From NCBI RefSeq assembly GCF_900169075.1, contig NZ_LT827015.1:930001-994000 (forward strand): DNA of 64,000 bases, given 5' to 3'. The DNA is from Chryseobacterium phocaeense (lineage in GTDB: Bacteria; Bacteroidota; Bacteroidia; Flavobacteriales; Weeksellaceae). Positions 35,870 to 43,581 of this stretch are shown here, one piece after another. The notes under the pieces are model-generated. The model made no database searches and was not told where the DNA came from. It saw only the letters and a list, made by a program, of their open reading frames with translations. Both the position numbers and the translations under genes were made by a program. Every line of letters starts with the position of its first letter. Positions within the stretch are counted from its first letter, which is position 1.

Positions 35870-36337
35870 CTATAAAAACGGTTTCATTTCGTCTTCAATC
35901 TGCGTTCTGAGCTCCATCAGGCGCTTTGCATACTGTTCCTGCTGCTTTTCTTCCTCTGTTTCAGGGATCCATTTCGGAACCGGGAGCTTCTTACCGTTTT
36001 CATCTACGGCCACAAATACAATAATGCAGTGTGTTTTTTTATCAAAAGTGGGCTGTTTCAGGTTTCTAGAGAATACATTGATGGAAATATGCATGCTGGA
36101 TGATCCCGTGTAAATCACCTGCGCATCTACTTTCACCACTTCTCCGATTTTGATAGGCTCATAAAAACGGATCCCTCCTACATAAACGGTCACCGAATAG
36201 TTTCCACTCCATGTAGTGGCACAGGCATAACCTGCCTGATCAATCCATTTCATAACACTTCCTCCATGTACATTTCCTCCGTAATTCACATCTGAAGGTT
36301 CCGAAATAAACTGAAAAGTGATGGGTTTGTTCTGCAT
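35870..36337 (-). CDS. Acyl-CoA thioesterase, hotdog fold (YciA/BACH-like)
   Basis: The protein has 155 aa. Hotdog landmarks are VNYGGNVHGGSVMKWIDQAG (catalytic-region Asn and the helix Asp) and YVGGIRFYEPIKIGEVVKVD. The C-terminal 35 residues are a charged helix (ETEEEKQQEQYAKRLMEL) of the kind that packs hexamers in this family. Predicted to hydrolyse acyl-CoA thioesters in the cytoplasm. It is the first gene of an operon with the exported TIM-barrel lipoprotein. Divergent from the ArsC-like gene. Confidence 0.88.
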   Translation of the reverse strand: MQNKPITFQFISEPSDVNYGGNVHGGSVMKWIDQAGYACATTWSGNYSVTVYVGGIRFYEPIKIGEVVKVDAQVIYTGSSSMHISINVFSRNLKQPTFDKKTHCIIVFVAVDENGKKLPVPKWIPETEEEKQQEQYAKRLMELRTQIEDEMKPFL

Positions 36338-36393
36338 CTTTATAAAATTTCAATAAAGTTATTTAATAATTTCCAGAATCATGGATTAAATCC

Positions 36394-36401
36394 TACTTTT
36401 G
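36394..36401 (+). promoter_or_regulatory. -7 box of the ArsC-like gene
   Basis: TACTTTTG fits TAnnTTTG and leaves a 54-nt distance to the ATG at 36456. No -33 partner seen. Confidence 0.4.
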
Positions 36402-36455
36402 AAAGACCAAACTACGATAAAGTAGGAGTTTATCATAAACAGATTTAAAATAATA

Positions 36456-36815
36456 ATGAAGAAAGTATTTTACCTTAATACATGCGATACATGCAGAAAG
36501 ATCCTGGCACAATTTGACCTTACCGGCTGGGAACTCAGGGAAATAAAGAAAGAACCGGTTACCAAAGAGGAACTGGCCGCCATGCACAAAAAAACAAAAT
36601 CATACGAAGCCTTATTCAGTAAAAAATCTACCCAGATTAAATTAAGAGGTCTTGATGTGAAGTCCCTTGGAGAAAAAGATTTCAAAGAGCTTCTGCTGGA
36701 CCATTATACCTTTTTGAAACGTCCGGTTTTTCTTACGGACCAGGAGATTTTTGTAGGAAATGATAAGAAGAATGTAGAGGCTCTGAGAGAATTCTTTGGA
36801 GTGGAAAAAGAATAA
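36456..36815 (+). CDS. ArsC/YffB/Spx-family thioredoxin-fold protein
   Basis: The protein has 119 aa. The thioredoxin-like N terminus MKKVFYLNTCDTCRKIL has a CxxC pair (Cys10, Cys13). KEPVTKEELAAMHKKT and LKRPVFLTDQEIFVG match the ArsC-like fold with its conserved cis-Pro region. The arsenate-reductase Arg triad is not fully apparent, so a role as arsenate reductase is not supported; YffB/Spx-like glutathione- or thiol-linked functions are as likely. No ars genes adjoin. Monocistronic, closed by the terminator at 36851. Confidence 0.85.
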   Translation: MKKVFYLNTCDTCRKILAQFDLTGWELREIKKEPVTKEELAAMHKKTKSYEALFSKKSTQIKLRGLDVKSLGEKDFKELLLDHYTFLKRPVFLTDQEIFVGNDKKNVEALREFFGVEKE

Positions 36816-36850
36816 GAAGCCTTTATAGTAATTATCCGTAACTGATAGAA

Positions 36851-36884
36851 AAAGAGCTGTAGAATATATCTGCAGCTCTTTGTA
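36851..36884. terminator. Terminator between the ArsC-like gene and the convergent PhoD-like gene
   Basis: AAAGAGCTG/CAGCTCTTT (36851-36859 with 36873-36881), extended inside through a T-G pair and AGA/TCT. Confidence 0.8.
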
Positions 36885-36906
36885 TGCTAAGGAATATATT
36901 TTCTGA

Positions 36907-38658
36907 TCAGTTGATCGTATAGGTTTTTTCCGTCACCGTATTGTAGACTTCTGAAACAATATTATCTACAAATCTCCATTCTGCCTGAGCACTTCCGGAA
37001 GTAAACTTTACATTCAGGTACCCTCTTTTATACAGATTGGCATATTCCAGATCATCTATCAGCACCGAAAAAGCCTGAGCCAGTTCTATAGCTTGTGAAG
37101 GATCGGAAGTGATTCCCAGATAACCTTCTATTCCCGGCGAAGAAACCGAGCTGCATGCGAGTTCTGTCCCGATGAAATTTCCCTGTGCATTGGTAAGTTT
37201 TCCTAACCAGGAATTATGAGTATCTCCTGCAAGAACCACTACTTTTTTCCCTGCAAGCATAGCGTACAGCTGCTCGCGCTCCATAAAATATCCGTCCCAT
37301 GCATCCAGGTTATACGGTAGTTTTGTTGTAATCCTTGCTATTTCCTGAGGCGTAAGGGTAGGATCCTGCTGCTGGTGTCTTACTTTAAGAACAACCAGCT
37401 GGGAAATGGTCTCCTTAAGCAGGATCATCGTAGCAGGCTGTGCACTTCCAAACTGGTCTATTTCCATCAAGATCTTATTGAGAACCATCAGCATTTCAGC
37501 AGGAATCATCATTTTGGTCATTAAAATCTGCTGGCCCAAAACTTTCCATTGAGCCGTATCGGCATTGATCTGTGAGCCGAGCCACGTCATCTGCTCATTC
37601 CCGATAAGCTTTCTTCCGGAGCTTAAAAAGTCGGCTTGAAACTGTGCCTGATCAAAGTTTCCGGCGGCATCCAGATAATTTGAATAATCAAGCTGCTTAT
37701 CTCTCGCAATTACCCTTGTATCCATCATATAAAGGGAAACAATATTTCCGAAGTTGAAGCTTCTGTAGATTCTCAGATCTTTTCCGGTCTTTAAAGGAAT
37801 ATATTCGCTGTAAGCCTGGAAAGCAGCCATTTTTCGGGCCTGGAAATCTCCTTCGTTAGGTTGGTGGTTTTCGGCACCGGTCTTGTAGGTGTCATTGGCA
37901 AATTCATGATCATCCCAAACACAGATAAACGGTTTTTTCTGGTGCAGAAGCATCAGGTTTTTATCTCCTCTGTACTGACGGTATCTTTCTCTGTAGTCAC
38001 TTAGGGTAAGGATCTCTTTCGCCGGCTGATGGGCTCGTCCCAGCTGATTGGTATAAGGATTGGTTCCGTACTGTCCCGGGGCATATTCATATATATAATC
38101 TCCCAGATGGACTACTACATCCGCGTCAGACTGGGCTATTGCTCCATATACATTAAAAAGTCCTGCCGGAAAATTGGAACAGGAAACCACAGCCATTTTC
38201 ACCTCATGTACAGGGTCTGTTTTTGAAGGCAGGGTGAGAGTTTCGCCTATGGCACTGCTTTCCTTTGTTTTAATATTATAAAACCGGTAGTAATATCTGG
38301 TATTCGAAGGAATATTCTGTACATCCACCGCTACTGTAAAATCATTTACTGAGGTTACATTGGTTTTTCCGCTTCTTACGACATCGGAGAAATTGCTGTT
38401 TCTGCTTATTTCCCAGATGATTTCGGCATCAATGGCCACAGAATACCTTGTCCAGATAATCACTCCGCTTGCTGAAGGGTCAAAACTGCCCACTCCGGTT
38501 TCAAATCCTGCATACTTCAGATCGGCCGGAGCGTTTCCGGTATCCGTTATATCATCTGAGCAGCTTTCTATTAAAGGAGCAATGAAAATTCCTCCTGCTG
38601 CCAGCAATGAGTGCTTAAGGAATTTCCTTCTGTTGATTGAATTGTTGTTTTCCATCAA
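36907..38658 (-). CDS. PhoD-like alkaline phosphatase/phosphodiesterase
   Basis: Secreted phosphatase, 583 aa. The leader NSINRRKFLKHSLLAAGGIF has the twin-arginine RRKFLK form, and the following LIESC could serve as a lipobox, so export through Tat and possible lipidation are predicted. A PhoD N-terminal beta domain (about 45-145) is followed by the metallophosphatase domain with MAVVSCSNFPAGLF, VVHLGDYIYEYAPG, CVWDDHEFANDTY and VVLAGDTHNSWLG, the metal-binding set of PhoD (Fe/Ca enzymes). It is monocistronic. No Pho-box-like element was recognised. Confidence 0.93.
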   Translation of the reverse strand: MMENNNSINRRKFLKHSLLAAGGIFIAPLIESCSDDITDTGNAPADLKYAGFETGVGSFDPSASGVIIWTRYSVAIDAEIIWEISRNSNFSDVVRSGKTNVTSVNDFTVAVDVQNIPSNTRYYYRFYNIKTKESSAIGETLTLPSKTDPVHEVKMAVVSCSNFPAGLFNVYGAIAQSDADVVVHLGDYIYEYAPGQYGTNPYTNQLGRAHQPAKEILTLSDYRERYRQYRGDKNLMLLHQKKPFICVWDDHEFANDTYKTGAENHQPNEGDFQARKMAAFQAYSEYIPLKTGKDLRIYRSFNFGNIVSLYMMDTRVIARDKQLDYSNYLDAAGNFDQAQFQADFLSSGRKLIGNEQMTWLGSQINADTAQWKVLGQQILMTKMMIPAEMLMVLNKILMEIDQFGSAQPATMILLKETISQLVVLKVRHQQQDPTLTPQEIARITTKLPYNLDAWDGYFMEREQLYAMLAGKKVVVLAGDTHNSWLGKLTNAQGNFIGTELACSSVSSPGIEGYLGITSDPSQAIELAQAFSVLIDDLEYANLYKRGYLNVKFTSGSAQAEWRFVDNIVSEVYNTVTEKTYTIN

Positions 38659-38829
38659 TTTTTTTCATGCAAAAGAAAATAATTGAAAGAATAAGTGCAT
38701 TAATTTAGTTTTAATTCTATTTTATGAATATTTAATTTGATAATTCTCTTCACGGAGAATAAAATAAATTTATTTTTAAATAATTAATTATTAAATACTT
38801 ATATTTATAATAACCAAAAAAATAGTACC

Positions 38830-39012
38830 ATGAAAAAGAACTTTTTAAAAACAAAAAGACTGAACAGGTCAGCATTAAAAGAGATTAACGGTGGAGTAAG
38901 AATTCCCACATGCAGTATTTTATGCGGCCCGGCAGGCGGTGTTATCTCGAACAGGCCGGGAATAGGTGATGCCTGCAATCCGGACAGATCGATCTGCTGT
39001 ATCTGTTATTAA
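38830..39012 (+). CDS. Double-glycine-leader, Cys-rich peptide precursor 3 (bacteriocin-like)
   Basis: The precursor has 60 aa. The leader (1-22) KTKRLNRSALKEINGG follows the same pattern (basic, LK.I.GG) as the peptides at 30717 and 31193. The core is unrelated in sequence: 38 residues, Gly/Pro-rich, with six cysteines at 28, 32, 49, 56, 57 and 59 and a C-terminal SICCICY. It therefore shares the export signal but not the product. It has its own strong terminator; a promoter candidate (TATATTTA near 38800) matches the -7 consensus with one change. The function is unknown, and no maturation genes are close. Confidence 0.7.
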   Translation: MKKNFLKTKRLNRSALKEINGGVRIPTCSILCGPAGGVISNRPGIGDACNPDRSICCICY

Positions 39013-39015
39013 ACA

Positions 39016-39051
39016 AAAAAGAGGCTGTAAAATGAATTACAGCCTCTTTTT
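39016..39051. terminator. Bidirectional terminator between peptide gene 3 and gcvT
   Basis: A 15-bp perfect stem AAAAAGAGGCTGTAA/TTACAGCCTCTTTTT (39016-39030 with 39037-39051) serves both converging genes. Confidence 0.92.
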
Positions 39052-39067
39052 CTGATTATTCTGAATC

Positions 39068-40144
39068 TTATACAAAAGGAGCTTTCACCACTTTTGCAGG
39101 AATATTTTTATTTCTAACCTGGATAAAGATTTCAGAACCCAGTTTAAAGTGAGGTTTATCCACATAAGCCAGTCCTAACCCGATTTTTTTCATCGGAGAC
39201 TGTGTTCCTGAAGTTACTTTTCCAATTACATTACCTTCTGCATCCACTACCGGATAATCATGTCTCGGAACTCCTTTGTCCTGAAGCTCAAAACCTACCA
39301 GTTTTCTGGTAACGCCTTCTTCTTTCTGTTTTGCAAAGGTGTCTTTGGAAACAAAATCCTTATCGAATTTGGTGATCCATCCTAATCCTGCTTCAATCGG
39401 GGATGTAGTATCGTCAATATCGTTTCCGTAAAGGCAGAATCCTTTTTCCAGTCTTAGCGTATCTCTTGCGGCAAGTCCGGCAGGAATAATTCCTTCTTCT
39501 TTACCTGCGTTGATGATCGCATCCCAAAGCTGTTCTGCGTTTTCATTCTTAAAATAGATCTCAAAACCGCCGCTTCCCGTATATCCTGTATTTGAAATAA
39601 TCACATCATTCACACCGTCTACACTTCCAACTGCAAAACTGTAATAAGGAATTTCAGAAAGATTGGTTTCCGTAAGCTTCTGAAGGATTTCCGTAGCTCT
39701 GGGACCTTGTACAGCCAATAATGACATGTCATCGGAAGCATTGGTCATCTGGGCACCAAACGTATTATACTTTGAAATATGATTCCAGTCTTTTTCAATA
39801 TTGGATGCATTCACTACAACAAAATATTTGTTATCTTCCATTTTGTACACGATAAGATCATCCACAATTCCTCCGTTTTCGTTCGGAAGGCAAGAGTACT
39901 GGGCTTTTCCGTTTTCAAGGGCATCCACATTGTTGGTGGTAACAAACTGCAGAAGATCCTTGGATCCCGGTCCTTCAATAAAAAACTGTCCCATGTGAGA
40001 AACATCGAACAATCCTGCTTTTTCTCTTACTGCAAAATGTTCTTCCGTAACACCGGAATATTGTACAGGCATCTCAAATCCTGCAAAAGGTACGATTTTA
40101 GCGCCCAAAGAAACGTGTTTATCGTATAAGGCTGTTTTCTTCAT
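39068..40144 (-). CDS. gcvT: Aminomethyltransferase, T protein of the glycine cleavage system
   Basis: Transfers the methylene group from the H-protein-bound aminomethyl to tetrahydrofolate, releasing ammonia. The protein has 358 aa, the normal length. It shows [20 protein letters not shown] near the N terminus, [33 protein letters not shown] with the folate-contacting Asp, and the C-terminal barrel [20 protein letters not shown]. It is the last gene of an operon idi-(unknown)-gcvT, starting 9 bp after the unknown gene. gcvH and gcvP are not in the window. Confidence 0.97.
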   Translation of the reverse strand: MKKTALYDKHVSLGAKIVPFAGFEMPVQYSGVTEEHFAVREKAGLFDVSHMGQFFIEGPGSKDLLQFVTTNNVDALENGKAQYSCLPNENGGIVDDLIVYKMEDNKYFVVVNASNIEKDWNHISKYNTFGAQMTNASDDMSLLAVQGPRATEILQKLTETNLSEIPYYSFAVGSVDGVNDVIISNTGYTGSGGFEIYFKNENAEQLWDAIINAGKEEGIIPAGLAARDTLRLEKGFCLYGNDIDDTTSPIEAGLGWITKFDKDFVSKDTFAKQKEEGVTRKLVGFELQDKGVPRHDYPVVDAEGNVIGKVTSGTQSPMKKIGLGLAYVDKPHFKLGSEIFIQVRNKNIPAKVVKAPFV

Positions 40145-40153
40145 ATTTAATTT

Positions 40154-40624
40154 TTATTTCTTTATTTTAAAGCTGTTGAAAGTTTCGTTAAAAAGGCTCA
40201 TATAATTTCCGTTCCAGAATTTCTCGCCGCAGTTGATGGAGATAAGATACAGATCTTTGTCTTTCTGAAATGCCCGGGTAATCCAGTGCAGTTTTTCTTT
40301 TTCATCGAAATATTCGTAAAAATATTCGGTATATCCTTTTCTGCCTTTATTTTCTTTTATTTTGCTCTCCGGTTCCTCAGATTTGTAAAGAGCCAGGATG
40401 AATTTTTTCATCTCTGACTTGGGAAGATTCAGATCATGGTATTCCGAAATGGTAATGGCTCCGATCTCATTGGCTGGGAAAATATTAACGATTTCACTGT
40501 CATTGGTGGATCTCCAGCCTTCCGGAACATTGATGGAGTAGCCGGGAGTATCATATACCTTTGCTTTCTGGGCAAAAAACAGACTTCCCGATAAAAAAGC
40601 GGCTACAAGCAGGATTTTTTTCAT
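40154..40624 (-). CDS. Small secreted protein of unknown function between idi and gcvT
   Basis: The protein has 156 aa with a signal peptide (LLVAAFLSGSLFFAQ). The remainder is a compact alpha/beta domain with YSINVPEGWRSTNDSEIVNI, a pattern reminiscent of PsbP/Mog1-like or DUF1795-type folds (a Pro-Glu-Gly-Trp strand start). That resemblance is weak. It lies 3 bp after idi and 9 bp before gcvT, so it is cotranscribed with both. No function can be assigned. Confidence 0.75.
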   Translation of the reverse strand: MKKILLVAAFLSGSLFFAQKAKVYDTPGYSINVPEGWRSTNDSEIVNIFPANEIGAITISEYHDLNLPKSEMKKFILALYKSEEPESKIKENKGRKGYTEYFYEYFDEKEKLHWITRAFQKDKDLYLISINCGEKFWNGNYMSLFNETFNSFKIKK

Positions 40625-40627
40625 CAG

Positions 40628-41137
40628 TTAAAAATGGTGTTTATATTCTTCAAGGATAATTTTGAACCATGCAGTAAAATGTTCCGGATGTTCAGCCATT
40701 TCCTGATCCAGATCTTCAATGGAAATAAATCTTACTTCTTCTACCTCTTCCTGATTCAGATGAAAATCGGCTTCATAATTCCCTACAAAAACATGGTCCA
40801 GTTCATGTTCCCAAAGCCCGCCTCCTACATCTGCTTTATAGATAAAATTGAATTTTTCCGAAAGCTCCGCTTCAATTCCCAGTTCCTCCTGCAATCTGCG
40901 TCTGGCGCCGTCAATGTAAGTTTCATCTTCTTTTGGATGTGAGCACACCGCATTGGTCCATTGGCTGGGAGAATGGTATTTCCCGGACGCCCTTTTCTGA
41001 AGGAGCATCTCACCTTTGCTGTTGAACAAAAATACAGAAAATGCACGGTGCAGAAGACCGTTGATGTGAGCCTGCTGCTTTTCCATAAGACCCAGAACTT
41101 CATCTTCAGGATTAACTAAAACTACAAATTCTTCCAT
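40628..41137 (-). CDS. idi: Isopentenyl-diphosphate delta-isomerase, type 1
   Basis: Interconverts IPP and DMAPP for menaquinone, undecaprenol and carotenoid biosynthesis. The protein has 169 aa with a Nudix-like fold. Active-site Cys65 lies in QWTNAVCSHPKE and Glu112 in LWEHELDHVFVG; the QKRASGKYHSP and RRLQEELGI segments are also typical. On the minus strand a TACATTTG box (41150-41143) ends 5 nt before the ATG, implying an mRNA with almost no leader. First gene of the idi-(unknown)-gcvT operon. Confidence 0.95.
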   Translation of the reverse strand: MEEFVVLVNPEDEVLGLMEKQQAHINGLLHRAFSVFLFNSKGEMLLQKRASGKYHSPSQWTNAVCSHPKEDETYIDGARRRLQEELGIEAELSEKFNFIYKADVGGGLWEHELDHVFVGNYEADFHLNQEEVEEVRFISIEDLDQEMAEHPEHFTAWFKIILEEYKHHF

Positions 41138-41142
41138 TTCTA

Positions 41143-41150
41143 CAAATGTA
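41143..41150 (-). promoter_or_regulatory. -7 box very close to the idi start
   Basis: The minus strand reads TACATTTG (TAnnTTTG), with only 5 nt between the box and the ATG at 41137. No -33 partner was seen. Confidence 0.4.
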
Positions 41151-41204
41151 AGTCTAATAAATGTATTTTGAAAATTTTTGGATAAACATCATATGCTTTG
41201 GGGA

Positions 41205-41235
41205 ATAGCGAAAGGGTAAAAAAGGCGAAATGGCA
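41205..41235. repeat. GGCGAAA-family simple repeat
   Basis: AGCGAAAGGGTAAAAAAGGC followed by GAAATGGCAAA belongs to the same degenerate family as 45103-45180 and 57271-57475. No gene is supported in the 291 bp between idi and the HAD gene. Confidence 0.5.
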
Positions 41236-41428
41236 AATTTGCTCATTGGATGATTTGTTACTTTAATGATAGAACAAAAGAGAAAATTTTTAACCATAAA
41301 GATCAAAAAGGTGAATAAAATATTTATATTATTCATTAAATATTATTATTTGTAGTAAATTTTTAACTTAAACTCAATTTAACACTTAGTTTCCTTATAA
41401 AATCCGTAACTTTACAGCTCAAATTTTA

Positions 41429-41836
41429 ATGATGGAGTTAGAATATATCGAACACTTAAGTCCTATTCTTAAGGATGGAGTAAAAAATTATTTAATAGAC
41501 ATAGACGGTACCATTACGGACGATGTTCCGAATGAAGAGCCGGAAAGAATGGTTACCTGCGAACCTTACCCTGATGCACTGGAAACAATCAATAAATGGT
41601 ACGATGAAGGGCATCAAATCTGTTTTTTTACTTCAAGGACAGAAAACCTGAAACAAATCACCATCGACTGGCTGGACAAGCACGGTTTCAGGTACCACAG
41701 CGTACTCTGCGGAAAACCAAGAGGCGGAAACTATCACTGGATAGACAACCACCTGGTGAGAGCTACAAGATACAAAGGCAAATTTACAGACCTTGTAGAA
41801 AAGCAGGTTACCATTGAAGTTTTCAAAGAAGATTAA
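41429..41836 (+). CDS. HAD-superfamily small phosphatase-like protein
   Basis: The protein has 135 aa. The HAD motif I is YLIDIDGTITDD (Asp24, Asp26), and motif II is likely CFFTSRTE. The later KPRGGNYHWIDNHLVRA may supply the motif III/IV basic and acidic residues. It is a minimal, cap-less HAD of a type conserved in Bacteroidota (BT0820-like). The substrate is unknown. Either of two adjacent Met codons (41429, 41432) may start it. It is 102 bp upstream of the serA-like gene, separated by an AT-rich inverted repeat. Confidence 0.82.
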   Translation: MMELEYIEHLSPILKDGVKNYLIDIDGTITDDVPNEEPERMVTCEPYPDALETINKWYDEGHQICFFTSRTENLKQITIDWLDKHGFRYHSVLCGKPRGGNYHWIDNHLVRATRYKGKFTDLVEKQVTIEVFKED

Positions 41837-41850
41837 GAAAATTCATATAC

Positions 41851-41913
41851 AAAGATTTAAAGATTAAATGAGAGAAGTGCACCCACTTGAAACCTTTTAA
41901 TTTTTAAATCTTT
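41851..41913. repeat. AT-rich inverted repeat (AAAGATTTAAA/TTTAAATCTTT)
   Basis: Exact 11-bp arms at 41851-41861 and 41903-41913 flank a 41-nt loop between the HAD and serA-like genes. Related AAAGATT-rich DNA occurs at 55566-55600 and 63505-63540. It may act as a weak terminator. Confidence 0.5.
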
Positions 41914-41938
41914 TCACTTTTTAATATCAATTGTATTT

Positions 41939-42898
41939 ATGAAAGTTTTAGCAAATGACGGTCTGGACCAATCAGGAATTGATGCACTTACTGAGAAAGG
42001 ATTTGAAGTGATCACCACAAAAGTTCCGCAGGAGTTTTTAGTGGATTACATTAATGAGCATAAGATCCGTACCCTTCTGGTAAGGAGTGCTACCCAAGTA
42101 AGAAAAGATATTATTGATGGCTGTCCGTCTATAGAAATTATAGGACGCGGCGGGGTTGGAATGGATAATATTGATGTGGACTATGCAAGAGAGAAAGGGA
42201 TTCATGTGATCAATACTCCTTCTGCTTCCTCGGAATCAGTGGCTGAGCTGGTTTTTGCCCACCTGTTTTCAGGAGCCAGGTTTCTTCAGGATTCAAACAG
42301 AAAAATGCCGTTAATAGGTGATACGGAATTTGCCGGACTTAAAAAAGCATATACTGCAGGAATGGAGCTGAGAGGAAAAACCATCGGAATCGTTGGGATG
42401 GGAAGAATAGGGCAGGAAGTTGCCAGAATAGCCCTTGGATTGGGAATGAGAGTAGTTGCTGCAGATAATAATGTAGGGAAAGCAAGCATCAAGGTTAAAT
42501 TCTATAATAACCAGTTCATCAATGTAGATATAGAAACAGAACCGCTTCAGGATGTATTGAAGCATTCGGATTTTATTACCCTTCACGTTCCGGCTCAGAA
42601 AGACGGCTATATGATCGGGAAAAATGAGTTTGATATGATGAAGAATGGTGTTGCTATCGTGAACTGCTCAAGAGGAGGCGTGATCGACGAATCAGCTTTA
42701 ATTGATGCATTGGATTCAGGTAAGGTGAAATTTGCCGGACTTGATGTTTTTATCAATGAACCTACACCATCCAAAGCGATACTCAATCACTCAAAAATCT
42801 CTCTGACTCCTCACACGGGAGCATCTACTTTAGAGGCTCAGGACAGAATTGGTCTTTCCTTAGCAGAGCAGATTTCAAGTATTTTACAGATTCAGTAA
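41939..42898 (+). CDS. serA: D-3-phosphoglycerate dehydrogenase-type 2-hydroxyacid dehydrogenase
   Basis: NAD-dependent oxidation of 3-phosphoglycerate, the first step of serine biosynthesis. The protein has 319 aa, the short form without an ACT domain. The Rossmann motif is GIVGMGRIGQEVARIA, the substrate-side IGRGGVGMDNID and the catalytic Arg in NCSRGGVIDE are present, and the His is in LTPHTGAST. Bacteroidota SerA is commonly of this length, often next to serC; here serC is not adjacent, so another 2-hydroxyacid substrate cannot be excluded. Confidence 0.88.
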   Translation: MKVLANDGLDQSGIDALTEKGFEVITTKVPQEFLVDYINEHKIRTLLVRSATQVRKDIIDGCPSIEIIGRGGVGMDNIDVDYAREKGIHVINTPSASSESVAELVFAHLFSGARFLQDSNRKMPLIGDTEFAGLKKAYTAGMELRGKTIGIVGMGRIGQEVARIALGLGMRVVAADNNVGKASIKVKFYNNQFINVDIETEPLQDVLKHSDFITLHVPAQKDGYMIGKNEFDMMKNGVAIVNCSRGGVIDESALIDALDSGKVKFAGLDVFINEPTPSKAILNHSKISLTPHTGASTLEAQDRIGLSLAEQISSILQIQ

Positions 42899-42922
42899 CA
42901 CAGCTGATTGCAATACAAGTAA

Positions 42923-42946
42923 AAAGCACCTCAAACGAGGTGCTTT
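42923..42946. terminator. Bidirectional terminator between serA and mscL
   Basis: 10-bp perfect stem AAAGCACCTC/GAGGTGCTTT (42923-42932 with 42937-42946), loop AAAC. Confidence 0.9.
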
Positions 42947-42951
42947 CAGTT

Positions 42952-43332
42952 TTATATATTATTCTTACTTCTAAGGAGATCCCTGATTTCAGCCAGCAAC
43001 TTCTGATCTTCAGTAGGACCTGCCGGAGCAGCCTCTTCTTTTTTAACGATCTTATTGGCTCCTTTAATGATCCAGAAAAGTACCATGGCAATACACAGGA
43101 AGCTGATGACGGCCGATAGGAAGTTACCGTAAGTCACCCCGTTCCATGAAAGTTTTGAAATGTTTTCAGCGCCCGCGGCTTTCAATGCCGGGTTCAGTAA
43201 AAGTGGAGTTATCACATCTTCCACCAAAGAGGAAACAATTTTCCCGAATGCTCCCCCGATGATCACACCGACAGCCAGGTCAAGCACATTGCCCTTGAAA
43301 GCAAAGTCTCTAAATTCTTTAACAAATCCCAT
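42952..43332 (-). CDS. mscL: Large-conductance mechanosensitive channel
   Basis: Homopentameric emergency valve opened by membrane tension. The protein has 126 aa, usual length. The N-terminal amphipathic helix and TM1 read GFVKEFRDFAFKGNVLDLAV then GVIIGGAFGKIVSSLVEDVI. TM2 is around 72-92, and a charged C-terminal helix is EDQKLLAEIRDLL. A minus-strand TATTTTTG box (43369-43362) lies 29 nt upstream. Monocistronic. Confidence 0.97.
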   Translation of the reverse strand: MGFVKEFRDFAFKGNVLDLAVGVIIGGAFGKIVSSLVEDVITPLLLNPALKAAGAENISKLSWNGVTYGNFLSAVISFLCIAMVLFWIIKGANKIVKKEEAAPAGPTEDQKLLAEIRDLLRSKNNI

Positions 43333-43361
43333 AATTTATATTTTTTTAATTAGTATATACA

Positions 43362-43369
43362 CAAAAATA
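43362..43369 (-). promoter_or_regulatory. -7 box of mscL
   Basis: TATTTTTG on the minus strand fits TAnnTTTG, 29 nt before the ATG. No -33 partner seen. Confidence 0.4.
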
Positions 43370-43581
43370 GAATTAAAAAATGTAAAAAACGTTACTTTTT
43401 GAAGTTTTTTTATTCCATGAATATTGAATTATGCATTGAGTTCAGAAGGTTTTTTACTCATCAGGACGACCGGTTAAATGCCCGATAATCATAATAATCT
43501 GTAAGTGCTTTTTGTTTTTATAGTGGCGAAACCTACTATACAGGAAAACTTTCGTAATTTGGTTAAAAGTTTAATCATCTT

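Noticed and set aside
36456..36815. Arsenate reductase assignment
   Set aside because: Only the CxxC and general fold are visible; the ArsC arginine set is not clear and no ars genes adjoin.
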